DNA of 64,000 bases from NCBI GenBank assembly GCA_933207985.1, contig OW240912.1, positions 363,438,212 to 363,502,211 of the forward strand. The letters run 5' to 3'. Both the position numbers and the translations under genes were made by a program. The DNA comes from Pelobates cultripes (lineage: Eukaryota; Chordata; Amphibia; Anura; Pelobatidae). The notes beneath the pieces were generated by a model that had not been told where the DNA came from, did no database searches, and was given only the letters and a program-made list of their open reading frames with translations. Shown in pieces: positions 1-11,823 of this stretch (position 1 is its first letter; each line of letters starts with the position of its first letter).

Positions 1-164
1 AAAAAGTCCCAAAACAACTGCAAACCATTTCCAGAATGGCTCCAAAACTCAATGCAAAAGCCGCTCCAACACCTCCACCCTCGACGCCACATGCTACCCA
101 AAGGCTCCAACATGCAGGGAGCGTTGCTATAAACCTCCCAGGTGCAATGCATCCTGGGGAAACT

Positions 165-280
165 TGCTTTGTATAACGAAAAAATTTTGTAAACCGAGGC
201 ATTATTTTCATTGGATTTTCATTTGTAAACCGAAAATTATGTTAAACGAGGCGTTTGTAAATCGAGGTCCCACTGTATAT
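165..280. repeat. short repeat-like segment, unclassified
   Basis: The stretch repeats a degenerate phrase of the type 'gtaaaccgag' several times and ends in 'gaggtcccactgtat', a style of ending seen at dispersed vertebrate repeats. No coding potential is visible. I cannot name the family. Confidence 0.3.
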
Positions 281-289
281 GTAAATACG

Positions 290-430
290 TTAAAAAAAAA
301 AATATATATATATATATGTGTGTAATTTCGTTCTAACTGTATTTTAAAATTAATATATATATTGATATCAAATTACACTTAGAACGAAATAATATATATC
401 TATATACATAAGTATATTTGTATATATCAC

Positions 431-466
<36 letters not shown>

Positions 467-520
467 TAAATAAAAATTATTTTTAAAAATTATATATATA
501 TATAATAATTCTACGTATAT
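290..520. repeat. AT-rich low-complexity block with inverted motif
   Basis: Long TA runs. 'atttcgttctaa' near 325 is mirrored by 'ttagaacgaaat' near 379, giving a foldback of about 70 bp. It runs directly into the dispersed repeat that follows. Confidence 0.6.
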
Positions 521-606
521 ATTTATGTAATAATTTTACATAATTAGGTCATTTTATTAATTACAATTTGCGGGACCTGCCTGACAACCCAGACCAAAAG
601 TCCTGT
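484..606 (+). repeat. dispersed repeat copy, inverted relative to 46,275-46,385
   Basis: This stretch, from 'taataattctacg' to 'ccagaccaaaagtcc', reappears as its reverse complement at about 46,275-46,385 with few changes. The two copies are 46 kb apart in opposite orientation. Family unknown. Confidence 0.7.
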
Positions 607-1609
607 TTACGTTTTGTTTTGATCACAACATGTACATTTGGCTCAGTCCTTAAACAATGTGAGGCAGCTTTAGTAATCTTCATTGTCCGAAACCATAAAT
701 CTAAAGGAAACATTACACCTTATTCTTCCTCCCATTTGAGCGTATGTAAAGGTTTAATGTCTGTGTCTATATTAATCAGCTCTGTGTAGCACAAAGATAA
801 TGGTTTCCAGATTGGCAGGTGGCCTAAACATTTATGTCCAAATATTGATAAATCTGTAGGATTATAGATATAATTGTCTAGTAGTAATAATATGTTTTAA
901 TCTCAAATATGTAAACATTTCCTTAGGTGAAATGAAAAACTATTTTTGAAGATCAGAAAATGGCTTAATACCCTCCATATTGCATAGCTTAGGGTACGTG
1001 TGGCATGTAACATAGCGCACGGACGCATGGAGTAGGAGCGCATCTGGACAGCCCTGAGCATGGTTGATGCATTGCAAACCCACTGATCAGCTGAAATTTT
1101 TTTTTTTGAATTTCGTGCTGCCCTTCAAGCCTCTCCCGGGTGTCCGCTAGTTCGTTGTTTAATATTTTGCTATCTGCTAAATGCTGCGGACCCGCTACAG
1201 CTTTACAGCTCCTAATGGCGCCATCCAAACAGACGAAAATCACAGACTCTACCCGGCAGGCAAGGAGAGATCGAGCTAAAGCTTGAAGTGTTAGAGGTAT
1301 GTTCCCCTATCAATGAAGCTTCAAATGAACTAGAGCAGCTTTCCACTAACATTATTAATACTGCTTTGCCCACTGCTGCACTTACTGAGGTCTCCGAGAG
1401 GTCTTAGAACTTTGTGGTAGTATCTGATGCCTTTCATGACACTCCGGTCACAAATAGACATTTGGATACCATGCTTAAGCATCTATGATTTACACTACAA
1501 GCTGATTTTAAAAGCATAATTGCATCTCTGCATATTGAGATTGTAGAGCTTGGAGAGAGAACGGGGCACTTAGAGCAAAAAACAGGATCTGTGTACTGCC
1601 CACAACGGT

Positions 1610-1894
1610 GTGACTGATAAACTACGCTTGTTAGAAGAGGAGCAGGTAGCCATTAAGCACAAAATCGCAGACCTTGAGGATAGGTCGAGAAGCCAGAATC
1701 TTAGATTTCGGGGCATAGCAGATACAATTACGGCTGAGACTCTATCCTCCTATATAACCACATTTTGCAAAATTTTAGTTCCATCCTTGGAAGAACAGGA
1801 TTGGAGCATGGATACGATTCACCGCTTGCCTAGACCAGCGAGATTCACGGTTGATGTTCCACGAGATACCATTGTGAAGTTTCATTATTACTAA
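1610..1894 (+). pseudogene. L1-like ORF1 fragment (nucleic-acid chaperone)
   Basis: Translates to a Leu/Glu-rich helix (LRLLEEEQVAIKHKIADLE) followed by 'DRSRSQNLRFRGI', the junction between coiled coil and RRM typical of L1 ORF1p, and then 'MDTIHRLPRPAR', typical of its RNA-binding part. L1 ORF1p trimers coat the LINE RNA. The frame ends early at 1,894, and remnants such as 'RDNKILYRWKF' continue in other frames. Family assignment is from motif style. Confidence 0.65.
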
Positions 1895-2267
1895 GCTAAG
1901 GAAAACTTCTTTATGGGCTCTTCCTTCACCTTACCAAGACATTAGAGTATTCGCGGATTTATCAAGTTTCAAGTTGGCATGAAGACATGAATTTACTGCA
2001 GTAACGAAGTGTCTGAGAGATAATAAGATATTATATAGGTGAAAATTCCATGAAAATTCTGGCGTGGAAAGACAGTGAATTATGTGTTTTTCCGGAACCA
2101 GATGTCGGAGTAACAACCTTGAAAATGTGGGGCTTCATGGAACAGCAAGCAGAGACACCCCCTTGCGACTTTCCCTCCGTAAGATTACGCCAGAATGGAG
2201 AATGGTGGGGACATCTAAGAAGTAATAAGTTCACTCAATATAGAGAGCTGTAAATATGGATTTGATT

Positions 2268-2460
2268 AATTTTCTCTTTTTTTTTCTCACCTCTCTGCCT
2301 TTCTTCTTCTTCCCTCCTCCTTTCCATTTGTTTTATTTTCTCTTTATTTTCCCCTTACAATATATAAAGGGGAATATACAAAAACAATCCCCCAAAAAAA
2401 GGGAAAAGAAAAGGAAGGAAAAAAAGATATATATATATATATATATGTGTGTGTGTTTGC
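2268..2460 (+). repeat. pyrimidine tract, purine tract and (TA)n(GT)n
   Basis: About 90 nt of T/C-rich sequence, then an A/G-rich run, then (TA)n and (GT)n. It sits where an L1 would have its ORF1-ORF2 spacer, so it may be element spacer or a secondary expansion. Confidence 0.6.
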
Positions 2461-3585
2461 TTTGAAAATAGTGTTATAATTGTATTTGGGCTTGAAAACC
2501 ATGCAAGTGTCCGTCCGCTCAACCCCTGAAAACTGGGATTGTAGGAGTTATACATTTTTTACTTCTCTGTCCAGTATCCTAGGTAACTCTCGAAGTTATA
2601 TGTTTTCATTTACTTTTTATTATTGTAATTTTTTAATAATATGCAGTGATTTTAACTGTACCTTAAATCCTGATTTGGATATCTCTAGAGAGCATAATAT
2701 ATTCCCCCCGCAGGGAATGTCACGATTATTGAGTAATAAGCTGACGGCTCTAATTCATGCTTATGATACATGATGTGATACGTGGAGATGTTTATATCCG
2801 TCAGCAAGGGAATACTTTTTTTTTTCATCAGTTCACTTAACTTAATCCCGCATTGATATGTGCCTAGTAGACATGTATACTCTTCCAAATTTAAAGAGGT
2901 ACAGATAGGATCTTATCCCGTACGTGGGCGAGGAAAGTGGAGGCTTAATGAATATGTTTTGGATAATCCTGAATTGATGCAACAAGTGACAAGGGAAGCA
3001 GCACAATTTTTATAGGTAATATAAATGACGCTACATCTATTATGATAAATTAGCTTGCACATAAAGCTGTGATGAGGGGTACTTTTATTAGATTAGAAGC
3101 TACTCAAAAGAAAAAGACCTGTGCAAATCGGTTACGACTTCACAGGTAGTTGACAGAATTGGTAGCTATAAAAGAGATCCATTTATTGGACCTTAAAGAC
3201 ACAGAAAAATACATGAGAAACCTTAGACAAACAAATTATATACAAGGCAACAAAACGGGGAAACGGTTGGCTGCGAAATAAAAAAATAAATATTTATCAA
3301 CCAAGATCCCCTATATTGTTTCGACAGATAAAATAAGACTATACAAACCTAATGATATACTCGACAAACTGGCTGATTATTATGAGGATCTGTACAAGCT
3401 AAAAAAAGAATACTAATATTTATCATCCAAGATTAAATGATATCAGAGATTTTTTTAGAAGAAGTTTCTTTACCAAAATTGACGCAGTCCCAAATACAAG
3501 CTCTAAGTACTCCCTTTACGGAAGATGAGATTCGAATAGCCATTTTATTAAATTAGAATCCTTATTATTAAATTAGAACACCTCA

Positions 3586-3903
3586 CTTAACTGTTCTTTT
3601 TAATGAAATAAAGGAATCAGGTAAAATTCTGCCTGAAATGCTGGAGGCACATATAGTGACAATACCAAAATTGGGAAAATCCCCAACTGAGTGTGCCATT
3701 TTGAGGCCAATTTCCATGTTAAATGCAGATTTAAAATTGTATGCTAAATTATTGGCGCTTGGTATAAAGCCAATGCTTAAAAGTTTAATTTCTCCAGAAA
3801 AGGCAAGTTTTGTACCGGATAGACAGATTGGGGACAATACAAGACATTTTATAAACCTTATTGAATGGGCACAAAATATGAACCACTCTGGTTGCCCTTG
3901 ACG
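3586..3903 (+). pseudogene. L1-like reverse transcriptase fragment
   Basis: The reading frame contains 'LRPISMLNADLKLYAKLLA' and 'FVPDRQIGDNTRHFINLI', which are the N-terminal RT blocks of L1-clade LINEs. The catalytic FADD block is missing because the copy decays after 3,903. It is the third domain of the LINE that starts near 1,250. Confidence 0.7.
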
Positions 3904-3960
3904 CTGAAAAAGCGGTTGATCGTTTAGACTGGTAAAATATGACACTGACACTTAGACAAA

Positions 3961-4744
3961 TAGGTTTCCCTTAATGATTTTGTAAATAGTATCTTTGCTC
4001 TCTATTCTTTTCCCTTTGTTATTTATAATTAACTTCCATAGTAGTCTTCATTTCTACACCTTGTGTGGCCTCTTAATTATTTTTTTATTAATTTGTATTA
4101 ATTCATATCTATTAAAAATTTAATTGTTCTTTGCACTTTTTACTAATTTTAGTCTTGACTAAATTCTCTAATTTGTATCCAGGATTTAAAACAAAAACAA
4201 AACATAGTAGGGTAGGAATCATTCCCCTGCCCTAAACCCTTTTAACTTCAAATATTATAGCACATTTCCCTATGATCAGCCATCACCAACAATCAAGATG
4301 CCTATACAAGTATGTGAAGTAAACTACATACTTTTGAAGCCATGTTGCTGAACTTGCGTTGAATTTCTGAAACAGAAGTAAATATTCAGAATTTAAATCT
4401 TGATAATCAGTATAGATACTGCGCATCTTGAAGGAAGCAGGTGTAACATTCAGAAAAGTGCATTAATGTATTAACGAATGTGCACATTATCTATGTGCCT
4501 ACTTGAGGGGAACGTTACCATTCACTTGCCTTCTGGATGACATAGCTTAGGTACACAATCGCTTAGATCAGCAGGATTGTATCTAACTGTTCTGTATTGT
4601 ATGTATTCTGTAGTCTACAGAAATATAGTGGATAGTTACACCACATAAAAATCTCTTTAATTACAGGACATGCCTCCTGCTCAGACAAGATTGAGAGGAA
4701 CCAAAATAATTTTCCTGTCATTATAGCTCATCTTAAGGGGAAAG
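3961..4744. other. AT-rich intronic stretch, no feature seen
   Basis: No exon with good splice sites, no inverted terminal repeat and no long frame was found. It lies between the decayed LINE and the palindrome. Confidence 0.4.
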
Positions 4745-5529
4745 GTGAAAATAAAAATACAAATGGTGAGAGCACTCAAATAAGATAATTACGGTACAAT
4801 TACCCAAGCTGGATTACCATCACTCTTGTCACTGTTTTTCACTGGGGAAGTACCTTTTCTTAGATAAGTTTTGGATCCCCATTCTTTTTCATTGGTTGGA
4901 ATAGATATTCATCATTCCCCAGGCAAACGCAAACTATAAGTCTTTCTCCACTGAATTAAGCAGGGTCACAATGTGTGGCTTCTGTAAAAAGGTCTAACAA
5001 GTGGAGTAATCCTCAAAGCCAATCTCTGGCTAATCACAGCCCCACCTGTTCAGCAGAGTCAATGATCATCCTGGCTCAGCTGTGTACGTACCGTAGAGCT
5101 GAGGTTAGCAACAGTGTGCGTGAAATGAGGAGGTACCACACCTCCTCATTTCACGCACACTGTTGCTAACCTCAGCTCTACGGTACGTACACAGCTGAGC
5201 CAGGATGATCATTGACTCTGCTGAACAGGTGGGGCTGTGATTAGCCAGAGATTGGCTTTGAGGATTACTCCACTTGTTAGAACTTTTTACAGAAGCCACA
5301 CATTGTGACCCTGCTTAATTCAGTGGAGAAAGACTTATAGTTTGCGTTTGCCTGGGGAATGATGAATATCTATTCCAACCAATGAAAAAGAATGGGGATC
5401 CAAAACTTATCTAAGAAAAGGTACTTCCCCAGTGAAAAACAGTGACAAGAGTGATGGTAATCCAGCTTGGGTAATTGTACTGTAATTATCTTATTTGAGT
5501 GCTCTCACCATTTGTATTTTTATTTTCAC
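4745..5529. repeat. 785-bp near-perfect palindrome (390-bp arms, 5-nt centre)
   Basis: Positions 4,745-5,134 are the reverse complement of 5,140-5,529. Paired positions always sum to 10,274, so there is no indel in 390 bp, and I see only a few mismatches (for example near 4,800 and 4,990). The centre is 'accac' at 5,135-5,139. Each arm gives the same 64-codon frame on opposite strands, which is a by-product of the symmetry. A 14-15-bp direct repeat, 'ttaaggggaaaggtg', lies at about 4,734-4,747 and again at about 5,621-5,636. Confidence 0.9.
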
Positions 5530-5741
5530 TTGTGTTTATTTAGTGGTTTCTGTGGCTCCACTAAGGTGATTGTAGCACCTTTTCTTTTAGGACTTTTTCA
5601 CCAGTATATTTTATTGTTATTTAAGGGGAAAGGTGGCAGATGATTTCCTCAAAAGGTAAATTAATGCGGGACATTATTTAAAGCTGTCTATATTAGTATT
5701 AAATCATCAAACACACTGGCTGCCACAGACAGATAACGTAC

Positions 5742-6354
5742 CTGGTGAAAATACATTGCTATTACTTATAACTTGTTGCGCACTGCTGAGGACCTCAGCT
5801 GCTGTCACTGACAAGTCTTTTCTAACGGGAGTGATGGTTTTCTGTATAACTGGTTTAAGTTTCAGTTTGTCTCTTTTAGTCTTAGAGTTTGCATTCTGTG
5901 CTACAGAAGTGTCTTTCTCTTCAGAATCATCAGGCTGTGCTATTAGCATGTTTCTTCCTACGAAAGAAGTGCTTGGCGACTGTTCCACTGATGTGCCTTC
6001 TGTGTTTGAACCTTCATGGAACCTGAGCATTAAATTACCTCTTGCACTAGGAAAGCCTTTCTGCTGAGTTTCCTTTAGATAATGAGTCAAGAATGTCTGT
6101 TTTTCTTTAGGAGTGCTTGTGACTCTAGGTGTCACATTTAAATTAGAAGACCTCATGGACTGCGTGTTTGAAGACATCTGAACATCATGAGATCCTGAAG
6201 GCTTTAATCCTGCCATGTCTGGTTTAATAGCAGGACTCTCAAGTGGTTCTACAGAATGTGACTGAGGCGTTTCTGAAGTATTTGCCCCTGATGCTTTTTC
6301 TTTAATAGTAGTTGGAGAATTATTACCTCTGGGTGATTCTTCCATGTTTTCTTC
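5742..6354 (-). CDS. large exon (613 nt) of an unrecognised host gene
   Basis: Minus-strand exon between an acceptor (ctattgtattctag) and a good donor (CACCAG|GTACGT). It is open in phase 0 and leaves one nucleotide. It encodes about 204 residues rich in Ser, Thr, Pro and Lys, with basic patches such as 'NSKTKRDKLKLKP' and Thr-Pro sites that could be phosphorylated, so it is probably disordered. An in-frame ATG lies at 6,345, but the 9 nt before it (6,346-6,354) are also open and follow an acceptor. I therefore read it as an internal exon, downstream of the small exons at 14.2-62.1 kb. I do not recognise the protein. The next exon is not seen in the window. Confidence 0.65.
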
Positions 6355-6780
6355 CTAGAATACAATAGATACACATGTTAGAGTTTATACAAAGAGACAC
6401 TTAATCTAAATGTCATATATTAAAATATCTCTTAATGTAGTGGTTTCAGTTCAGACTGACAGCCACTAGATGTACTTCTAACCCAAGATTTTCAAAGGTC
6501 TTCACATTCAATGTCATCATGCACAGCAAGACGATGCTAAACGCTCCCACTGCTTTGCGTAGAGAAACATTGAATTCACTGATTCATTATGAGCAGTATC
6601 AGACTGGTACAATGCACCCTATGTCCCTAATGCTATATTTAAATTTAACATTATAGTGTTAACACTGCCATTCATTTACTATACAGCTAGTGACTCTGCA
6701 TGTCACTTTATTGACCAAATTAAGAATTTGTTCTCCTCTCTTTCCTCGACCACTCCGAGCTTCTGTTACCTATTCCATTC
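6355..6780. other. intron sequence, nothing recognised
   Basis: AT-rich, with no coding or repeat structure that I can support. It ends at the TTAA target of the adjoining MITE. Confidence 0.4.
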
Positions 6781-7254
6781 TTAAAGGACCACTCTAGGCA
6801 CCCAGACCACTTCAGCTTAATGAAGTGGTCTGGGTGCCAGGTCCAGCTAGGGTTAACCCATTTTTTCATAAACATAGCAGTTTCAGAGAAACTGCTATGT
6901 TTGTGAATGGGTTAAGCCTTCCCCTATTTCCTCTAGTGGCTGTCTCATTGACAGCCACTAGAGGCGCTTGCGTGCTTCTCACTGTGATTTTCACAGTGAG
7001 AGCACGCCAGCGTCCATAGGAAAGCATTATGAATGCTTTCCTATGTGACCGGCTGAATGCGCGCGCAGCCAGCCGCATGGGAGGAGAAGAGGAGGATCGG
7101 AGGAGGAGAGCTCTCCGCCCAGCGCTGGAAAAAGGTAAGTTTTATCCCCTTTCCAGAGCTGGGCGGGAGGGGTCCCTGAGGGTGGGGGCACCCTCAGGGC
7201 ACTATAGTGCAAGGAAAACGAGTATGTTTTCCTGGCACTATAGTGGTCCTTTAA
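6781..7254. mobile_element. TTAA-flanked MITE made of serial hairpins, copy 1
   Basis: Begins TTAAAGGACCACTCTAG and ends with the complement of TTAAAGGACCACTATAG, so terminal repeats agree at 16 of 17 positions and TTAA lies at each end. Inside are at least five back-to-back palindromes: 6,796-6,838 (cccagaccacttca), 6,870-6,901 (catagcagtttc), 6,931-6,963 (ctctagtggctgtc), 6,977-7,003 (ctcactgtga) and 7,014-7,045 (cataggaaagcatt). There is no transposase. TTAA targets suggest mobilisation by a piggyBac-type enzyme; that is inference. Confidence 0.75.
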
Positions 7255-8228
7255 CTCCATTCCCCATGTATCTGAACAAGAAGTATTTTCTATCCACTTG
7301 TCCCACCACCTATCCTCTTGATCCCCTCCTCTCTAACCTTATCCAATCACTTTCCCCTAGTCTGATCCCATCCCTAACACATATTTTCAACCTCTCTCTG
7401 CCTACTCAAATATGCAAGCATCAACCACATCCTTAAAAAACATCTTTTGGCATTACTTCTAACTACCGTCCTTTATCGTTACTCCTATTCAGTTCTAAGC
7501 TTCTTAAATGGATATGTTTACACATCTAACTCAATTTCTCAATACTAACTCCCTCCCTGACCCTTTTAAACCTGGCTTACGCTCTCTACATTCTACTGAA
7601 ACTGCCCATATCAAAGTGACTGAAAACTTAATCACTGCTAAATTTAAAGACCATTTATCTCTCTTAATTCTCGTTGACCTCTCTGCAGCTTTTGATACTG
7701 TTTACCACTCTCTTCTACTTTGTACCCTTCATGACTCTGACACTGTACTTTCCTGGTTTTCCTTATCTTTCTGAACACTTATTTAGCGTCTCCTCCTCTG
7801 GTGTCACCACTTCCCTACTGCCAGTTTTAGTTGGTGTTCCGTAAGACGCTATTCTTGGTCCTCTTTTATTCTCTATTTACACTGCCTCTCTCAGTAACCT
7901 TATTACTCCTTTGAAACTCAATTTCATTTGCAGACGATACTTATATTTACTTCTTTTCCCATGACCTCTCTCCTGCCCTCCTGGAACGTGTCACAAACTA
8001 CCTCTCTACCATCCCTGATAGGAGGTTTTCCCTTTTCTTAGAATATAATCTTTCTAAAACTGTACTTTCCTGGTTTTCCAAATCTTTCCTCCCTCAAATA
8101 GTCCACCTTCATCTATCTCCCTGCATGCCAACGGAACACCTATTACCCCCAACCCCTATTACCCGCAACCTCTTTGGAATTACTTATGACTCCGCTATTA
8201 ACTTTTCTAATCATATCCAGTCTGTCAA

Positions 8229-8480
8229 GACTTACCTTGGGTCCCTCGCTACTACAATGGCACCTCTAAGTTGGAGTCGCCTGAACATGTGCAGGCACAA
8301 AGACAACTGGGTAAACACCTAGTAATTGTTGTCTATCTTTCTGGATTTTCTGACCGTTGGCTTGTGTCTCCGCTTCTGAACCTTGGACTGCCTTGACTTT
8401 GCCTTTCCCCTATCTCGATTTGTTTTCCTTGGATTTTATTATTTATTTCTCCTCTACAAGTACTGCATTTTGGGTTTCAT
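8229..8480. mobile_element. about 250-bp unclassified insertion inside L2
   Basis: L2 sequence reads '...catatccagtctgtc', then foreign sequence, then '(c)tgtctgtctccaaatcctg...'. Comparison with the expected L2 reading through 'KSCNFHL' shows a roughly 250-bp insert flanked by a short CTGTC repeat. Type unknown. Confidence 0.45.
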
Positions 8481-8530
8481 ACAACAACCTGTCTGTCTCC
8501 AAATCCTGTAACTTCCACTTATTACATATT

Positions 8531-8952
8531 ATCCACGGCAAAACATATCAATGACAAAGACGGAATTCTAGATTCCATCCTTACGAATGACACAAGATAC
8601 TAGAGCTCTATAATAGCTTATCAAAATTAATATACTGTAAGGTAGTAAGCTAAACCCCAGGATAACTATTCAAAAGGAATAGATTGAACACGATTAAAAA
8701 CATGATCCTTAACTTTAACCTATCCATAGATTCAATCTATGCTAGCTCCAGAATTAAATAGAAGGGGTAACAAAAATGCTACATAAGTCACACAAGTTAA
8801 TTGGCTTAAATGAAACTTGAGAAACACAGTATTGGGATTTGTATACCATATGATATATAAAGTGAATGAATGTAACTTTTACCCTCCTCCCTTCTCTTTT
8901 TTCTGTATCCCTTCCACAACATCTTTAAAATAAATAAAATTCTAATTGGAAA
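8531..8952 (+). mobile_element. LINE 3'-end insertion with poly(A) inside L2
   Basis: L2 is interrupted after 'cacttattacatatta' and resumes at 'attgacatttgccc'. The insert ends in an AATAAA-like signal and an A-run (about 8,925-8,951), flanked by 'atatta' on both sides. It looks like a 5'-truncated L1-type 3' UTR. Confidence 0.5.
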
Positions 8953-9703
8953 AAAAAAATATTATTGACATTTGCCCTTTTCTAACTCAAGATGCAACTA
9001 AGACACTTGTACATGCCCTCATGGTTTTTCAACTTGACTACTGTAACTCACTACTCATTGGTCTGCCAAATACTTGCACTCACCCTGTTTCGGCTGTAAT
9101 CAACGGTGATGTCAGGCTTATCCTGATTGACCACTACTCTCACACCTCAGCCCTTTGCCAATCATTACACTGGCTTCCTGTACCATTCACTAACACAATC
9201 CTACAAAGCCCTCAGTAACTCCACTCCTTAACACATTACCTCTTTACTCAACAAATACACCACTTCTTGTTCCCTTTGCTCTGCCATTGGCCTTTTCCTG
9301 ACATCTGCTCGTTCCCGCACTGGTAACTCACACCTGCAAGATTTGTCATGGCTGTCCTATTCCTATGGAATTCCCTACAACATGCCATCAGACACTACCC
9401 CAGCCTTCAGTCCATTTTGAGGTATATTTGTTTTGCTGCAGTACATAGTTATAGTTACATAGCTGAAAAGAGACTTGCGTCCATCAAGTTCACCCTTCCT
9501 CACATATGTTTTTGCTGTTGATCCAAAAGAAGGCAAAAAACCTAGTCTGAAGCGCTTCCAATTTTGCCACAAACTAGGAAAAAATTCCTTCTTGATCCCA
9601 AAATAGCAGTCAGATGTCTCCTTGGATCAAGCAGCTATTACCCCACTAATTAGAAATTATATCCCTGTATGTTATGTTTTTGTAAGTATTTATCCAATTG
9701 CAG

Positions 9704-9785
9704 TTTAACCCCTTAAGGACCAAACATCTGGAATAAAAGGGAATCATGACATGTCACACATGTCATGTGTCCTTAAGGGGTTAAA
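9704..9785. mobile_element. 82-bp foldback MITE inside the CR1 3' region
   Basis: Both ends carry TTTAACCCCTTAAGGAC as inverted repeats, and a second palindrome (catgacatgtcacacatgtcatg) lies in the middle. It interrupts the CR1 3' region ('caattgcag ... tatctg'). The outer TTTAA suggests a TTAA-type target. Confidence 0.7.
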
Positions 9786-9816
9786 TATCTGTAATGACTC
9801 TGACAAAATCACCTCT

Positions 9817-11294
9817 TCAGGCAAAGAATTCCATATCCTTATTGTGCTTACTGTAAAAAACCTTCTCTTTGCCTTTATTCCAGCCTAAATGTGTGACCTC
9901 GTGTCGTATGTATAGCCTGTTTATGACTAGATTTCCAGATAAAGGTTTGTACTGGCCCCGAATATATTTGTATAAAGCTATCATTTCCCCTCTCAGGCGC
10001 CTTTTTTTCAAACTAAACAGATTTAATTTTTAACCTTTCTTCATAACTAAAATGCTCCATTCCTTTTATCAATTTTGTAGCTCGTCTCTGAACATTTTCT
10101 AGTGCCATGATATCTTTCTTTAGAACAGGCGCCCAAAATTGCACAGCATATTCAAGGTGTTGTCTTACCAGCGATTTATAGAGAGGCAAAATTATATTTT
10201 CATCCTGAGAATTTATGCCCCTATTTATACATGACAAAACATTACTGGCCTTAGAAACTGCAGATTGACATTGCATATTGCTGCCTAATTTGTTGTCTAT
10301 AATAATTCCCAAATCCTTCTCGTGTGTGGTTATCCCTAATTCACTACCATTTAGTGTGTAAGTTGCTTGTGCATTCTTAACCCCAAAGTGCATAACATTG
10401 CATTTCTCTACGTTAAATTTCATCTGCCATTTTAGTGCCCATTCCCCCAATCTATCCAAATCCCTCTGCAGCAAAGCAATATCCTGCTCACATTACTTTA
10501 CAAAGTTTTGTGCCATCTGCAAACACTGATACACGGCTTTCAATGCCTATTTCAAGATCATTTAAAAATATGTTAAATAGAAGTGGTCCCAAAACAGAAC
10601 CCTGAGGGATACCACTTACCACTTTTGTCCAGCCTGAAAATTTACCATTAATGGCAACTCGTTGTACTCTATCCTTAAGCCAATGTTCTACCCAAGAACA
10701 AGAATATTCATCTAGACTAACCTTTTGTGAGGAACCGTATCAAGTGCCTTGGCAAAATCCAAGTAGATCACATCCACTGCAACCCCCTGATCTATACTTC
10801 TACTTACTTCTTTGTAGAATGCAATTAGGTTAGTTTGACATGACCTATGTTTCATAAAACCATGCTGATTATTGCTAATAACAAAGTTCTTCCCAATGAA
10901 TTCCTGAATATTATCCCTTAATAGCCCTTTAAATAATTTTCCCAGTTACAGAAGTTAAGCTCACAGGTCTATAATTTCCAGGCAAGGATTTTGAACCCTT
11001 TTTAAATATAGGAACAACATCTGCCTTCCTAAATACAACACCTGAAACAAAAGAATCTTGAAAAATTAAATACAGAGGTTCACTTATTTCCCCACATATC
11101 TCCTTAAGTACTCGTGGGTGAATACTGTCAGGCCCCGGAGCTTTATTTACATTAATTTTCTTTAATAGCTGTAGCACCTTGTCTCGAGTTATCCAATCAC
11201 AAGTTATTTGCATGTTTTTTGAAGCAATCATTTGCATATTTCTTGCCACAGGATCCTCATTAATATATACTGAAGAAAAATAGTTATTTAACAT
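9817..11294 (-). pseudogene. CR1 reverse transcriptase, mutated active site
   Basis: Three pieces in two or more frames. 11,294-10,929 has 'INVNKAPGPDSIHPRVLKEI' and 'NYRPVSLTSV'. 10,700-10,495 has 'GIPQGSVLGPLLFNIFLND' and 'SVFADGTKL', followed by a stop. 10,474-10,013 has the thumb region 'DLDRLGEWALKWQMKFN', 'EKDLGIIID' and 'VQRRATKLIKGM'. The catalytic FADD is changed to FADG at about 10,512-10,523. The enzyme would copy LINE RNA by target-primed reverse transcription; this copy cannot. Confidence 0.8.
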
Positions 11295-11823
11295 TTCTGC
11301 TTTTTCCTAGTCTTCATTAGCTAATAAACCCAACACTGTTTTCTACACTTTCATTTTTTGTTTTTTTAGAATTGATGTACTTGAAAAAATGTTTGGGGTT
11401 GGTTTTGCATTCTTTGGCTATCAATTTCTCATTTTCTAGTTTAGCCACTTTAATTGCCTTTATGCAAGCGTTATTGGCTTCCTTATATCTTAAATAGGAT
11501 GCCTCTGATTTGTCTGATTTAAATGCTTTAAATGCCCTTTTCTTATTTTTAATCTCTTATTTTACTTCTCTACTAAGCCACATTGGTTTTAATTTGTTTC
11601 TTTTATATTTATTATCCAATGGTACATACTGAGAAATTTACCTTTCTAATATTTGTTTGAATAGTTTCCATTTATCCTCAGTGTTTTTATCACTGATGAG
11701 TTTATGCCAGTCGATATGTTGTAGAGCTGCCCTAATCTTATTAAAATTGGCTTTTTTTAAATTATATGTTTTAGTATATGTAATAAGTGGGGGGATGTGA
11801 TTAACAGCCAAACTGTATGCCAA

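Larger units (their letters stand above)
1250..3960 (+). mobile_element. degraded L1/Tx1-like LINE
   Basis: A long, mutated non-LTR retrotransposon on the plus strand, in normal order. It has an ORF1 coiled-coil/RRM-like piece (1,610-1,894), ORF1 C-terminal remnants to about 2,250, a pyrimidine-rich and TA-rich spacer (2,270-2,460), an endonuclease remnant with 'SDFNCTLN' (about 2,640-2,690), and a reverse transcriptase piece (3,586-3,901). Many stops and frame changes show it is inactive. No clear 3' tail was found; it fades out near 3,960. Confidence 0.75.
7262..9420 (+). mobile_element. L2-clade LINE remnant with two insertions
   Basis: Plus-strand RT-containing LINE in fragments. RT blocks include 'RSLHSTETAHIKVTENLI' and 'LLILVDLSAAFDTVYHSLLL' (7,560-7,720). 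The C-terminal part includes 'DYCNSLLIGLPN' and 'LCQSLHWLPVPF' (8,990-9,190), typical of L2. Frameshifts and stops are frequent. Insertions lie at about 8,229-8,480 and 8,531-8,952. The 3' end is missing where a CR1 copy begins at about 9,437. Confidence 0.75.

Noticed and set aside
4975..5299. Two 64-codon frames with almost the same protein on opposite strands
   Set aside because: They are mirror images produced by the palindrome and have no splice, start or domain support.
5756..6067. 103-codon plus-strand frame
   Set aside because: Antisense shadow of the 613-nt host exon, with no domain.
7029..7436. 135-codon plus frame
   Set aside because: Crosses the end of the hairpin MITE into L2 sequence; not a gene.
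10651..10833. 60-codon plus frame
   Set aside because: Antisense to the CR1 reverse transcriptase.
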